A stretch of DNA of 64,000 nt from Ricordea florida (lineage: Eukaryota > Cnidaria > Anthozoa > Corallimorpharia > Ricordeidae), in NCBI GenBank assembly GCA_949710005.1, contig OX453274.1:31100440-31164439 (forward strand), read 5' to 3'. The position numbers were made by a program, and so were the translations under genes. Below the pieces are notes generated by a model that was not told the origin of the DNA, searched no databases, and worked only from the letters and a program-made list of their open reading frames with translations. Numbering within the stretch: the first letter of the stretch is position 1; each line of letters opens with the position of its first letter. Positions 1-8,977 of the stretch are shown in pieces.

Positions 1-607
1 AGGAAATGAATCTACTGTAAATAGACATAAGCCGATCTCGCGTGCAAATAACTTTAAGACGATTAGCATACCAGTCCTGTTGCGTGACTTGTCGATATGA
101 CAACTCGTCATTCAACAGTTTCAGTGTCTCACCTTGAACCCAGTTCGTAGGCAAAACAGCGGGCCCCAGATTTTTATCCGTAGGCAGTACTCTAATGTTC
201 GCATTAGATTTCAAATTGAGAAGGTCTTCTCGCTCTTGCTTTGTGAGATTGTTCCTCCAGTGCGGTTTGCTAACCACAAAGTTCTTTTGCAGTTCTTTGC
301 GTAAAGCGTAGAGTTTGTCTTCAAGATCAGGGTTTTCTTGCGGAGGATTCCAGCCTGTGGGGACGTAAAGTCTTGGGTTGAAATCTGTGTCATGTGGACT
401 GTTGGCGAACCTATCTTGAAGGCGAACTCTTCGACAGAAGTCCTGAATTTGTGAGTCGAACTGAGCTTCACTTGGAGGTCGAAGCGAGGGTCTGAACTTA
501 AGACCCATGCCCAGAACCCTTGACTGCCGCTCAGTAAGGTTAACAGAGGTGAAGTTATGGATTTCCGTATTCCGTGGAAGCAGGTCGTACAGGGGTCGTC
601 TAGCCAT
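1..607 (-). CDS. PLE reverse transcriptase (ORF2), partial, copy A
   Basis: This is the N-terminal part of the reverse transcriptase, near-identical to the first 202 codons of the full ORF at 18459-20210. The start is placed at the ATG matching that copy, 35 bp beyond the ORF1 stop. The frame is open to the window edge. The segment carries the N-terminal region and the first conserved RT block, with the LPTDKNLGPAVL-type motif. The catalytic palm lies outside the window. Whether this copy is complete cannot be seen. Confidence 0.8.
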   Translation of the reverse strand, partial: MARRPLYDLLPRNTEIHNFTSVNLTERQSRVLGMGLKFRPSLRPPSEAQFDSQIQDFCRRVRLQDRFANSPHDTDFNPRLYVPTGWNPPQENPDLEDKLYALRKELQKNFVVSKPHWRNNLTKQEREDLLNLKSNANIRVLPTDKNLGPAVLPTNWVQGETLKLLNDELSYRQVTQQDWYANRLKVICTRDRLMSIYSRFIS

Positions 608-642
608 CTTAAAGAGCCATTTTTCGTATGCAAAGCGCCTAT

Positions 643-1599
643 CTATCTTACGTGGCCGGAACCTTTTCCCCGGGCGTTTTTTGACGACGATCGGGATTTA
701 GGCCCATTAGCCGAATTTGACCTTTGGCGCTGCTTTTGTTGCTGTCGTCGGTCGGTTCGAGATTTGGACCGTTTGGCTGAACTTGACCTTTGGCGTTGTT
801 GTTGTTGCTGCCGTTGCTCAGGCCGCCCTTTGCGTGACTTGCCATTGCGCTTACCACCAGAGTTGGAATCGACAAGAGAGACTTTACGCTGCCGGTTTCC
901 CTCAGGTTGGTTTGCCGTGCTCGCAGATTGAAGGCGGAGCTCATTGCGTATAATATCTCTGATGGAGTCCTCCGAAGGCACGAACACTTCACGTTCTTCC
1001 ATCTCTGTTTGACTTCTGCATTTATCCTTGCGAAATATCTCCGCTTGAAGAGCCTTGGAGGCACGCGAGGCCGCCATGTCGTTATTGAGTTTATCGACGA
1101 ATGTTGCTGCGGCGTCAGCGAGACTCGTGGCTTTTGCCTCTGAGAGTTTGTGCTTCAGGAGCTCAACTTTCCACATCGCAATCGTGCCGTCGACATTGGC
1201 AGTGGTGACGCGGATTGCCTCCTGATGCTCTTTTATTTCAGAGTGGAGATTAGCTATAGTAGCTTCCAGTAATTTAAACTCAGCCTTGCGAACAATGTCG
1301 TCAAATGCGGCTTGAAGTGTATCCACGTTCGGTCCTTTGGCTTGGATTTTTTTGATCCTAAGGCCAGAGGGAATGGTGCCTTGGCTTAAGTGGGTCTCCA
1401 GCAGCTTAATTCTGGCTTGGAGGTTTGTGTAGGCCTTCTCGGCATCAAACCGCTGTCGAACTGCCTTTCTGAGGACAGTTTCAATCGTGGGATCTAGACT
1501 GGAAGAAATAGGTACTGGAAAACTTGGCTCTGGATCCATTGAAGCTGATGATCGGCGGCGCTTTGGTCCGGAGCAACTATTACCAGTTTCGTTCGCCAT
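643..1599 (-). CDS. PLE ORF1 protein, copy A
   Basis: About 318 aa if translation starts at the MANETG methionine. An upstream in-frame ATG at 1659 lies in the pLTR and would add 20 residues. The middle is helical and heptad-like, and the last 60 residues are a very basic Gln/Arg/Ser-rich tail (runs of Q, RS and KR), suggesting a nucleic-acid-binding and nuclear-targeting protein. It is followed after 35 bp by the RT ORF, as in copy B. ORF1 proteins precede RT in some PLEs and their function is not established. It differs from copy B at one residue near position 50 (Phe versus Leu). Confidence 0.65.
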   Translation of the reverse strand: MANETGNSCSGPKRRRSSASMDPEPSFPVPISSSLDPTIETVLRKAVRQRFDAEKAYTNLQARIKLLETHLSQGTIPSGLRIKKIQAKGPNVDTLQAAFDDIVRKAEFKLLEATIANLHSEIKEHQEAIRVTTANVDGTIAMWKVELLKHKLSEAKATSLADAAATFVDKLNNDMAASRASKALQAEIFRKDKCRSQTEMEEREVFVPSEDSIRDIIRNELRLQSASTANQPEGNRQRKVSLVDSNSGGKRNGKSRKGRPEQRQQQQQRQRSSSAKRSKSRTDRRQQQKQRQRSNSANGPKSRSSSKNARGKGSGHVR

Positions 1600-1628
1600 G
1601 TGGCTTCTTCTAGTATCGACTAAGACGA

Positions 1629-1934
1629 TTTTTTTGAAAAATAAACTAGTGAGCAGCACTCTGCGAACTGGTTTTGTAAAACTGATTTATTCTCCTACGC
1701 GTTTCGTCCGACTGTCGCGGACTTCTTCAGGGAGTTTTACAAATGAGAATTACAAGCTTGTATTTATACATAGTGTGAGCCGCGTAAAGTACTTTTACAG
1801 ATTTGTAGCGGATTCACGTACAGGAAACAAGCTAAATTTTCACGCAGGGCGTGACTAAGGTGTAGCATACGTGTGACAAATTTCTGTCATGACGTATGCG
1901 TGACATATTTATTTTTGGGGACCACAGATTTAGT
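1629..1934 (-). repeat. PLE pseudo-LTR, copy A (empty site 1)
   Basis: This 306-bp sequence matches by eye both the 3' pLTR of copy B (20237-20542) and the split 5' pLTR of copy B (1935-2054 joined to 17252-17437). It contains one uninterrupted ACGTG at the position where the virus sits in copy B (CACGT at 1815-1819 on the plus strand), so it shows the pre-insertion sequence. Confidence 0.85.
1676..1740 (-). ncRNA. Hammerhead-ribozyme-like motif in PLE pLTR (copy A)
   Basis: Reading the minus strand, a CTGAAGA core is followed by a GTCCG/CGGAC stem with a 7-nt loop, then GAAA, a self-complementary CGCG, then TA and GGAG. GGAG can pair with CTCC just before the core, and GTAAAA pairs with TTTTAC further out to extend stem I. 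This is the layout of a type I hammerhead with a minimal stem III, known from PLE pLTRs. One extra A lies between the CTGAAGA core and stem II, so activity is not assured. Confidence 0.6.
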
Positions 1935-2054
1935 ACTAAATCTGTGGTCCCCAAAAATAAATATGTCACGCATACGTCATGACAGAAATTTGTCACACGT
2001 ATGCTACACCTTAGTCACGCCCTGCGTGAAAATTTAGCTTGTTTCCTGTACGTG
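1815..2054. repeat. Perfect palindrome at head-to-head PLE junction
   Basis: Two inverted pLTRs meet at TAGTACTA (centre between 1934 and 1935). The arms read as perfect inverted repeats for at least 120 bp each side until the viral insertion. If the virus were removed, the palindrome would continue into ORF1 and ORF2 for at least 1.9 kb per arm. The central hairpin (about 20 bp per arm, GGGGACCACAG... type) also occurs alone just after the RT stop at 20217-20256, so it belongs to the PLE terminus. Confidence 0.85.
2050..2054. repeat. Target-site duplication ACGTG, left
   Basis: ACGTG directly precedes the first viral base (2055) and is repeated directly after the last viral base at 17247-17251. 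The uninterrupted pLTRs carry a single ACGTG at this place, so this is a true 5-bp duplication and not part of the virus. Confidence 0.9.
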
Positions 2055-2330
2055 TGATGTAGTATTATGGGGATCCTGGCACATTTTTATTATTTCGATT
2101 TTATTTCGATTTTATTTCGATTTAAATTATAACAAGGATTTTATAAACTGAACGAGACAGGGCTCTTGCCAAACCCTCGCCAAACCCTCTCCAAGCCCTC
2201 TCCAAGCCCTCACCAATCCTCGACCAAGCCAATGTGAAGATATGCAAAGTTGATATGAAGCTGGGTCCTGGCACATTTAATAAAAATTTAATAAAAATGA
2301 TTTAAAGAAAGAAAAATAATTATAGAATAA
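2055..2330. repeat. Viral terminal inverted repeat, left (276 bp)
   Basis: It pairs with 16970-17246. The outer end is TGATGTAG, giving TG...CA termini overall. Inside it are three copies of a TATTTCGATTT unit, about six CCAA(A/G)CCCTC units, and GG(A/G)TCCTGGCACATTT at both 2071 and 2264. The two TIRs differ mainly by a few bases and a 1-bp indel in the CCAAACCCTC array. The inner end carries a GATTTAAAG box. Confidence 0.93.
2299..2307 (+). promoter_or_regulatory. TIR-borne GATTTAAAG box before PolB
   Basis: The same box, in mirror orientation, lies in the right TIR at 16993-17001, upstream of the leftward gene at 16967. It resembles the TTTAAAGAT boxes that precede most of the late-type genes. 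It lies 49 nt from the PolB ATG and about 34 nt from the start of the right-end gene. A promoter role is inferred from position and recurrence. Confidence 0.5.
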
Positions 2331-2347
2331 GAATAATTAATATACAA

Positions 2348-5300
2348 ATGGACCAACAATTACGAAGATTAAATGTTGTGCAATTGAAATCGCTGGCCAG
2401 ATGGTATAATATTCCAGGGCGATCGTATTTTAATAAAAGAGATTTTGTTCAAGAGTTGAGTAATATTCCTGAAATAACTAATAATATTCAACAAATTATT
2501 ACTAATATTGCTGGAATTGTTAATGAGCTACGTAATACGCCAATGAGGCCAATAGATCAACCAAATTTACCTCTTCCAATTCCTGAAATTGAACCACAAC
2601 AAATAAGACCAGCAAATCGGCCAAATTTACCACCTTTAACTATTCCTCAACCAATGCCTGGTTCACCAGGTCGAATTAATCCAGATAGCCCACCACCAGG
2701 CCCGCCGCCTAATCGCCGTGGAAGAACTCCTCCGGGCAGACCCCCACCAAATGTTAAACCTCCTAAACCGTCACGCCCTCCCCCTCCTTCAATTCAACGT
2801 ACAAAACCTCCTAAACCACCACGCCCTCCCCCTCCTAATCCTCTACGTCTCACACCCTACAGAAAAAATATTGTATATAATTTTGTTGATAGTGCTAAAA
2901 GTTTAGTTAAAAATATTAAAGAATCGAAAACAAAGAATAAAACTTTTAATTGGATAAAGAAACAGACAACAAAAGTAGTTGATAGAGTTAAGGCCGTTGG
3001 TAAAGATCTTAAAAATCTTATAAATAAAAATACTAAAGAAAAACAAAAAAATATTATAAATGAAAGTGTAAAACCACCGCCTAAAAGAGATTATGAGAAG
3101 GAAGGTGCAAGACCAAAAAATAAAGAAAATGAGGAAGATTTTACGCCAAGGGAATATGAATCAGCTATTAATGGTAATTATATAAGCTATAGGATTAAAG
3201 GAAAAGAAAAGATTGATGAAAAGACATTCTTACATAAAATCAAACCAAAAGTTATAGATTTACTTAGAAAGAGAGTTGAATCAAAAAAATCATTAAAGAC
3301 TAAATTTATATTTTCATGTATGTTCAAGAAAAAAAATATTAACACTGGGGAAATTGAATACTGTGATAGACCCTTTCCTTCTGAAAAATCAGAAATTGTT
3401 CTCGAGGCAACAGATTTATCAGAATTATTTGATAGATTAACAAATCAACAACTTAGATTATTTGATAAATTTATAGATAATGGATCTGGTTGGATATTTG
3501 AACGCGTACTATTCTTTGACATTTTCATAGATCGTTTTGTTCCACTTTTAGGTGGATCTTATATTCAATTACCAAAAGAATTGTTAAACAGGAATGCTCT
3601 TATTAACCCCAAGAATAATGATAATGAATGTTTCAAGTGGTGTGTAACAAGAGCCGTTTATCCAACTGATAAAAACCCACAAAGAATAACTAAAGAATTA
3701 ATTGAACAATCAAAGAATTTTAATTGGAATGGAATTAATTTTCCTGCTTCATTACAAGATGTTGTTAATTTTGAAAAACAAAATGATTATGATATCGCTA
3801 TATATGGGTATGATGAGAAAATAGGAGTATATCCTATAAAAAGAAGTGATAAACGAGGATTTAAATTGATTAGATTACTTTTATTAACAGAAGAAAATAA
3901 AGATGAAGAGCCAAATAAACACTTTGTTTTAATAAAGAATATTAGTGCGCTTATACGAAGGCAAGTTACTAAACGTAAATGTAAGTTGTACTTTTGTGAT
4001 AATTGTTTGCATAATTTTCACTTAAAAAGTTCATTGGAAAAGCATGAAGGATATTGTTTTTTGTATAATGAAGCAAGGATTGATATGTTAAAAAATAAAG
4101 ATGGCAACCCATGTTTTATTTCTTTTAGAAATTTTGTTAAAAAAATGAGAATACCTATTGTTGCCTATGCAGATTTTGAGTGTATTTTGAAACAAATAAA
4201 AAATAATGAGCCCCTAGATAAAAGCAAAAGTTTTACAAATAAATATCAAACCCACAAACCAGTTGCATTTGGTTGTTATATTAAGAGTTTTAATGAAAAA
4301 ATATGTAAATCAAGATTTTATAGATATACAGCTAAATCTTCGGAAGATGATGTGCCACAGAAATTTGTAGAATACCTAGAGAAAGAATTTAAGGAAATTT
4401 ATAAAAAATGTATTAGTTATAATGTAAAAAGATTCAAAAAGTTTAATAAGAAGAATATGACTGAAGATGAAAAAATAAACTATGAAAACGCAACTCATTG
4501 TCATATATGTGAGAAAGAATTGGGTGAAGATAAGGTAATAGATCACTGTCATCTTACAGGAAAGTATAGAGGTGCAGCACATAATGAATGCAATTTAAAT
4601 TATAAGATTCCAAAATTCTTTCCAGTTATAATTCACAATTTATCGGGATATGATGCTCATCTATTTATTAATAATCTTGCAAAAACAGAAGGTAAAATAA
4701 ATCTTATACCAAATAATGAGGAAAAGTATATTTCTTTCTCAAAAGAGATTGTGGTTGATACCTACAAAGATAAAGAAAGTGATAAGATGATAGATGTTAA
4801 GAGAGATATAAAGTTTATAGATTCATTAAAATTTATGCCATCCAGTCTTGATAGTTTGTCTAGTAATCTTACTAAATGTGGAAAGTGTGATGTTTGTAAA
4901 GGTGTAATAAAAGGAAGTAGGTGTCTTAATCCAACAGATAAAAACCTACATGAAATTACAAAGTATTTTGTAGGCGAAGAATTAAAGTTATTATTGAGAA
5001 AGGGAGTATTCCCATATGATTATCTTGATGATTTTGATAAATTAAACGAAACCCAACTTCCCCCAAAGGAAGCGTTTTACTCAAAACTTAGCGGTAAAGA
5101 TATTTCAGAAGATGATTACAAACATGCTAAAAAGGTATGGGAAACTTTTAATATGAAAACAATGAGAGATTACCTTAATCTATATCTACAGTCTGATGTG
5201 TTATTATTAGCAGATGTTTTTGAAAACTTTAGAGATGTTTGTCAAACACATTATGGTTTGGACCCTGCTTGGTATTATACAGCACCCGGACTAGCTTGGG

Positions 5301-6694
5301 ATGCAATGTTAAAGTTAACCAAAATTGAATTGGAGATGATAATCGACATTGATATGTTAATTATGATTGAGAAAGGTGTTAGAGGCGGCATAGCCCAAAT
5401 ATCAAACAGATATGCTAAAGCAAATAACCCATACATGAAAGAATATGATCCTAAAATGGTTACAAATTATATACAATATCTAGATGCAAATAATTTATAT
5501 GGAGGGGCAATGAGTAAACCACTGCCTACTCATGATTTAAAATGGATGATTGAAAAAGAGATTGAAAATTGGAGAAATACACCATGTATATTAGAGGTTG
5601 ATTTAAAATATCCACAACATCTTCATGATTTACATAGTGATTATCCACTTGCACCAGAAAGAATTAAGGTTAATAGAGTTGAGAAATTGATACCAAACCT
5701 CAACAATAAAAAGAATTATGTTGTCCACCATGAAACTCTAAAAAAATATGAAAGCCTGGGATTAGAAGTAACAAAGATTCATAGAGGAATTACATTTGAA
5801 GAGTCTGAATGGTTAAAACCTTACATAGATTTGAATACTAAATTGAGAGCACAAGCGAAAAACGACTTTGAAAAAGATTTCTTCAAACTTATGAATAATT
5901 CTGTATTTGGTAAAACAATGGAAAATCTTAGAAAAAGGGTAGATATAAGATTAGTAACAAATGAGAAAGATGCAAGAAAACTAATATCAAAAGCTAACTA
6001 TAATCGTCGCACTATTTTTTCTGAAAATCTTATGGCGGTTCATATGAATAAAACACATATAAAATACAATAAACCTATTTACTTAGGAATGTGTATTTTA
6101 GATATAAGTAAAGCAATGATGTATGACTTTCATTATAATTATATTAAACCAAAATATGGCGAAAAAGCTAAATTACTTATGACAGATACAGATAGTCTTG
6201 TATATGATATAGAAACTGTAGATTTCTATAAGGATATAAGCACTGATGTTAGAGAAATGTTTGACACAAGCAATTACCCTAAAAATCATCCATCAGGTAT
6301 TGAGGTTGGTGTAAACAAAAAAGTAATTGGTAAGTTTAAAGATGAAGCTGGCGGTAGAATAATAACCGGATTTGTTGGTCTACGAGCTAAGTTATACGCT
6401 TTCAGGATGGATGATGGCGAAGAGATAAAAAAGGATAAAGGAATTAAAAAATCAGTTGTAGAAAATAGTATAAGATTTGATGATTACAAGGAATGTTTGA
6501 ATAGCAAAGCAAAGCAGATGAGAGAAATGCAAGTAATAAGAAGTTATAAGCATTTTGTTTATACTGAAACTGTTAATAAAGTTGCACTATCTGCTGATGA
6601 TGATAAGAGAATCATTCAAGAAGATGGAATACGTACTCTGCCATATGGCCATTATCTAACTAAAACAGAATTAGGAGGTAACTGCGTATCATAA
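2348..6694 (+). CDS. Type-B DNA polymerase (protein-primed family, Polinton type)
   Basis: 1,448 aa, replicative polymerase of the element. In order: a SAP-like helical N-terminus (about residues 1-42), a Pro-rich linker (about 60-175), a basic region, a C2H2-like finger (about 550-570), Exo I with DFE (about 608), a Cys/His cluster CxxC...DHCH...N (about 717-748), Exo II NLSGYD (about 764), Exo III YLQSD (about 948), Pol A with YLDANNLYG (about 1043), Pol B with NNSVFGK (about 1180), and Pol C with DTDS (about 1278). Both exonuclease and polymerase active sites look intact. The protein-primed type is inferred from the family. The long N-terminus may hold the terminal protein. It is convergent with the integrase gene, and the 3' ends overlap by 43 bp. 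Confidence 0.93.
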   Translation: MDQQLRRLNVVQLKSLARWYNIPGRSYFNKRDFVQELSNIPEITNNIQQIITNIAGIVNELRNTPMRPIDQPNLPLPIPEIEPQQIRPANRPNLPPLTIPQPMPGSPGRINPDSPPPGPPPNRRGRTPPGRPPPNVKPPKPSRPPPPSIQRTKPPKPPRPPPPNPLRLTPYRKNIVYNFVDSAKSLVKNIKESKTKNKTFNWIKKQTTKVVDRVKAVGKDLKNLINKNTKEKQKNIINESVKPPPKRDYEKEGARPKNKENEEDFTPREYESAINGNYISYRIKGKEKIDEKTFLHKIKPKVIDLLRKRVESKKSLKTKFIFSCMFKKKNINTGEIEYCDRPFPSEKSEIVLEATDLSELFDRLTNQQLRLFDKFIDNGSGWIFERVLFFDIFIDRFVPLLGGSYIQLPKELLNRNALINPKNNDNECFKWCVTRAVYPTDKNPQRITKELIEQSKNFNWNGINFPASLQDVVNFEKQNDYDIAIYGYDEKIGVYPIKRSDKRGFKLIRLLLLTEENKDEEPNKHFVLIKNISALIRRQVTKRKCKLYFCDNCLHNFHLKSSLEKHEGYCFLYNEARIDMLKNKDGNPCFISFRNFVKKMRIPIVAYADFECILKQIKNNEPLDKSKSFTNKYQTHKPVAFGCYIKSFNEKICKSRFYRYTAKSSEDDVPQKFVEYLEKEFKEIYKKCISYNVKRFKKFNKKNMTEDEKINYENATHCHICEKELGEDKVIDHCHLTGKYRGAAHNECNLNYKIPKFFPVIIHNLSGYDAHLFINNLAKTEGKINLIPNNEEKYISFSKEIVVDTYKDKESDKMIDVKRDIKFIDSLKFMPSSLDSLSSNLTKCGKCDVCKGVIKGSRCLNPTDKNLHEITKYFVGEELKLLLRKGVFPYDYLDDFDKLNETQLPPKEAFYSKLSGKDISEDDYKHAKKVWETFNMKTMRDYLNLYLQSDVLLLADVFENFRDVCQTHYGLDPAWYYTAPGLAWDAMLKLTKIELEMIIDIDMLIMIEKGVRGGIAQISNRYAKANNPYMKEYDPKMVTNYIQYLDANNLYGGAMSKPLPTHDLKWMIEKEIENWRNTPCILEVDLKYPQHLHDLHSDYPLAPERIKVNRVEKLIPNLNNKKNYVVHHETLKKYESLGLEVTKIHRGITFEESEWLKPYIDLNTKLRAQAKNDFEKDFFKLMNNSVFGKTMENLRKRVDIRLVTNEKDARKLISKANYNRRTIFSENLMAVHMNKTHIKYNKPIYLGMCILDISKAMMYDFHYNYIKPKYGEKAKLLMTDTDSLVYDIETVDFYKDISTDVREMFDTSNYPKNHPSGIEVGVNKKVIGKFKDEAGGRIITGFVGLRAKLYAFRMDDGEEIKKDKGIKKSVVENSIRFDDYKECLNSKAKQMREMQVIRSYKHFVYTETVNKVALSADDDKRIIQEDGIRTLPYGHYLTKTELGGNCVS

Positions 6695-7671
6695 GGAATA
6701 ACTTGCAATTCTTCTCTTACAAATCCGCGCCTCGGGCCATCAGTCAAATAATATAAAACCGGTTGATTATGTGAAATTATACTTTTATAAATATTATAAA
6801 CTTTGATACTCCAAATAGGATCTGTAGCCCGTCTTTTTTCACCACCTTCAAGCTCTCCAGGAGATAATAAATATCTAACTTTAACACTAGGAGGTAACCT
6901 AACCTCATCAAGCCCTACTTTACGTTGGTAATTTTTAGGTTCAATATCAACCTCTTTCTGTTTTATAGCATCATCAGGTTCTTTACCGGTTATTCTCGTT
7001 GGTGTATTGTTCAAAGTTTTCAAAATATCAGGTAATCGTTTTACCCATACTCTAGATCGATCATCACTTACCATTTCTTGTGCATATTGATGACTAAATA
7101 ATTTTTCACTTAATGTCCTATTTGCTCTTTCTACAAATGCTTGTGCTCTATGATTTCCAGCTTCACTTCTTTGTATTTTAACATTATGATAATTCATAAG
7201 TTTGGAAACTTCACCCATAAATTCTCTTCCAGGATCAACCATTAATGTTTTAGGATATTTTAACTTTCTGGAATATATTTTTTCAAAAGCTTTGGATATC
7301 TCATGACTTTCTTTTGAGGTTAATGCTTCAGCATCTTTGTATCTGCTGGCTACATCAACCACAACTAATGCATATCGATATGTTTTTCTTCCAACTCTAT
7401 CATGCGGTAAAAATAATAAATCTGCTTGATGAATCTGATTAGGTTTATCCTCTGTCCAATGTGGTCTAGGTATATATTTTGGAGATGGAAGATATATTTG
7501 CCATATTGCTTGTTTCTCTAACCATTGTTTTGCTTCATCTTCACTAACCTTTGCCTTTTCAGCTAATTTAGGAATTGCGGAATATCCTTTCCAATATCCT
7601 TCAGTTGAATAATATATTTTTGAAAGTATCGGCGCGGCCGGACCCCTTCGGGATATCTTTTCGTTACTCAT
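6652..7671 (-). CDS. Retroviral-like integrase (rve, D,D35E)
   Basis: 339 aa, would join the element ends to chromosomal DNA. The catalytic triad is visible as D84 (in QADLLFL), D146 (in VDPGREF) and E181 (in AFVERANRT), with the 35-residue D-to-E spacing of retroviral and Polinton integrases. The C-terminal third (about 225-339) looks like a beta-rich, chromo/SH3-like DNA-binding part. It faces away from the capsid gene, whose ATG is 33 bp away, and its 3' end overlaps the PolB 3' end. TG...CA termini and the 5-bp duplication fit integrase-mediated joining. Confidence 0.93.
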   Translation of the reverse strand: MSNEKISRRGPAAPILSKIYYSTEGYWKGYSAIPKLAEKAKVSEDEAKQWLEKQAIWQIYLPSPKYIPRPHWTEDKPNQIHQADLLFLPHDRVGRKTYRYALVVVDVASRYKDAEALTSKESHEISKAFEKIYSRKLKYPKTLMVDPGREFMGEVSKLMNYHNVKIQRSEAGNHRAQAFVERANRTLSEKLFSHQYAQEMVSDDRSRVWVKRLPDILKTLNNTPTRITGKEPDDAIKQKEVDIEPKNYQRKVGLDEVRLPPSVKVRYLLSPGELEGGEKRRATDPIWSIKVYNIYKSIISHNQPVLYYLTDGPRRGFVREELQVIPYDTQLPPNSVLVR

Positions 7672-7680
7672 TTAAAGATT
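7672..7680 (+). promoter_or_regulatory. TTTAAAGAT box before capsid gene
   Basis: TTTAAAGAT starts 33 nt before the capsid ATG at 7705. Equivalent boxes start 33-37 nt before the ATGs at 9636 (variant TTTAAAAGA), 10244, 10735, 11413, 12597 and 15203. The fixed spacing suggests a virus-specific promoter or mRNA 5'-end signal. Here it lies in the only 33 bp between the divergent integrase and capsid genes. Confidence 0.6.
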
Positions 7681-7704
7681 AATCAAAGTATCTTATAAAT
7701 TACA

Positions 7705-8949
7705 ATGACGTCTGAAAAAATTAATCCAAACAGAATTCCACGAGAACCATTTGGGTTGAAAGCAGAATCAACTTTGAATAGAATTACATTAAATCCATCC
7801 TCAGCCAGCCCCGGAGAAACATTATATATAAATATCCCTAAACTTTCTGATAATTTAGTGATTGTACCTGGAAGTGTATCTCTACTTTTTGATTTGGAAG
7901 TTGATGGGCATGCTAATAACACCCTTGTGAATAATGTGGGCAGTAATCTTGTATCCAGATTAAGGGTTCTTTTTGGTGGTGAAACATTACAAGATACCCA
8001 AAGATACGATCTATTTCAAACATATCATGATTTATTTTTATCAGATGAGGATCGCGGGGATAAATTAAGACAAGGTATTTCTTCAGAAAACATGAGAAAA
8101 CTAAGGACAAATGCCGGTGATAAGAAAACTCAAGATGTTAGGGAAGTAGCTCTTGCATCAGTACATAATACCAAGTATCATATTCCACTAAATCACCCTA
8201 TTCTAAAAGATCACGGAGTTTTCTATCCAAAAGCTCTAGATCATCATCTAATCTTTGAGATTACGCTAGCCCCAGTTTCTGATATTGTTGTTTTTTCTGA
8301 TACTACAAAAACCCCCACATATTCAATCAAAAACCTAGAGTTAGAATATTCTTCCATTTCAAGCGAATACTTGGCTCGCGAGGCACAAGCAGCTTATCAG
8401 GTTGGAAAAGGATTCTTTTACGAAAATGTTACTCTACACAAAACTTTTACTTTTTCCATAGGCGGGGACACTGTCATTAACCAGCATATTAATCTACCTA
8501 GAAGGTCAATGACAGGAATATTATTTTTGTTTAAATTACCCAACGCTGCAGGAGCACGTAACTCTGAATTTTTTTACAATCCAGGGATCACCTCGATCAA
8601 TATAGATGTTGATGGAGTGCCAAATCGTTTATACTCTAAGGGAATGATACCTTCTGATATCTGGGAGTCAGTGAAGAAAAGATTTGGACCGACTGAAGGG
8701 AGGAGCAGGATTGACATGAAAGAAAAGGATTTTTATTATGACAAGTTTGCATTATGGGTTGATTTGAGAACTCACCCTGATAATGATATTCATGGTGGAG
8801 GTTTGGTTTTAAACAATACAAGGGATGGGGTAAAACTAGAAATTAAAAGAAAACAAAGCGGATCTGGCACTGTAACCTGTTATATGTTTGTTGTAGCCGA
8901 TGCAATGATGGAAATAATGAATTCAGGTTTGAGATCAATTAAGTACTGA
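7705..8949 (+). CDS. Probable major capsid protein (double jelly-roll)
   Basis: 414 aa, beta-strand-rich, no membrane segment. It is the first gene of the rightward block and lies directly before the packaging ATPase. The central stretch with ...YSIKNLELEYSSI... (about residues 207-220) resembles the strand between the two jelly rolls in Polinton-type capsid proteins, and its neighbours fit a capsid role. It is somewhat shorter than many Polinton capsid proteins. The assignment rests on pattern and context and should be tested by structure prediction. Confidence 0.72.
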   Translation: MTSEKINPNRIPREPFGLKAESTLNRITLNPSSASPGETLYINIPKLSDNLVIVPGSVSLLFDLEVDGHANNTLVNNVGSNLVSRLRVLFGGETLQDTQRYDLFQTYHDLFLSDEDRGDKLRQGISSENMRKLRTNAGDKKTQDVREVALASVHNTKYHIPLNHPILKDHGVFYPKALDHHLIFEITLAPVSDIVVFSDTTKTPTYSIKNLELEYSSISSEYLAREAQAAYQVGKGFFYENVTLHKTFTFSIGGDTVINQHINLPRRSMTGILFLFKLPNAAGARNSEFFYNPGITSINIDVDGVPNRLYSKGMIPSDIWESVKKRFGPTEGRSRIDMKEKDFYYDKFALWVDLRTHPDNDIHGGGLVLNNTRDGVKLEIKRKQSGSGTVTCYMFVVADAMMEIMNSGLRSIKY

Positions 8950-8977
8950 CTTAAAACCTAATGTTATAATACAAAAT

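Larger units (their letters stand above)
1..1934 (-). mobile_element. Penelope-like element, inverted copy A (cut by window edge)
   Basis: The reverse complement of this stretch matches the plus-strand PLE copy that starts at 1935 and resumes at 17252. It contains a 306-bp pseudo-LTR (1629-1934), ORF1 and the first part of the reverse-transcriptase ORF, then leaves the window. Only a few single-base differences from copy B were seen (for example one Phe/Leu change in ORF1), so the two copies are recent. They abut head-to-head at 1934/1935. Head-to-head and partial inverted copies are known for PLEs. The pLTR here is uninterrupted and serves as one of two empty sites for the viral insertion. 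Confidence 0.88.

Noticed and set aside
507-953. Long plus-strand frames over PLE ORF1 and RT (copy A), and mirror frames at 18113-18559
   Set aside because: They are antisense shadows of ORF1 and ORF2 in both copies and encode low-complexity Cys/Arg peptides.
4376-4582. 68-aa minus-strand frame inside PolB
   Set aside because: Antisense of the AT-rich polymerase. The Phe/Ile-rich product is typical of such shadows.
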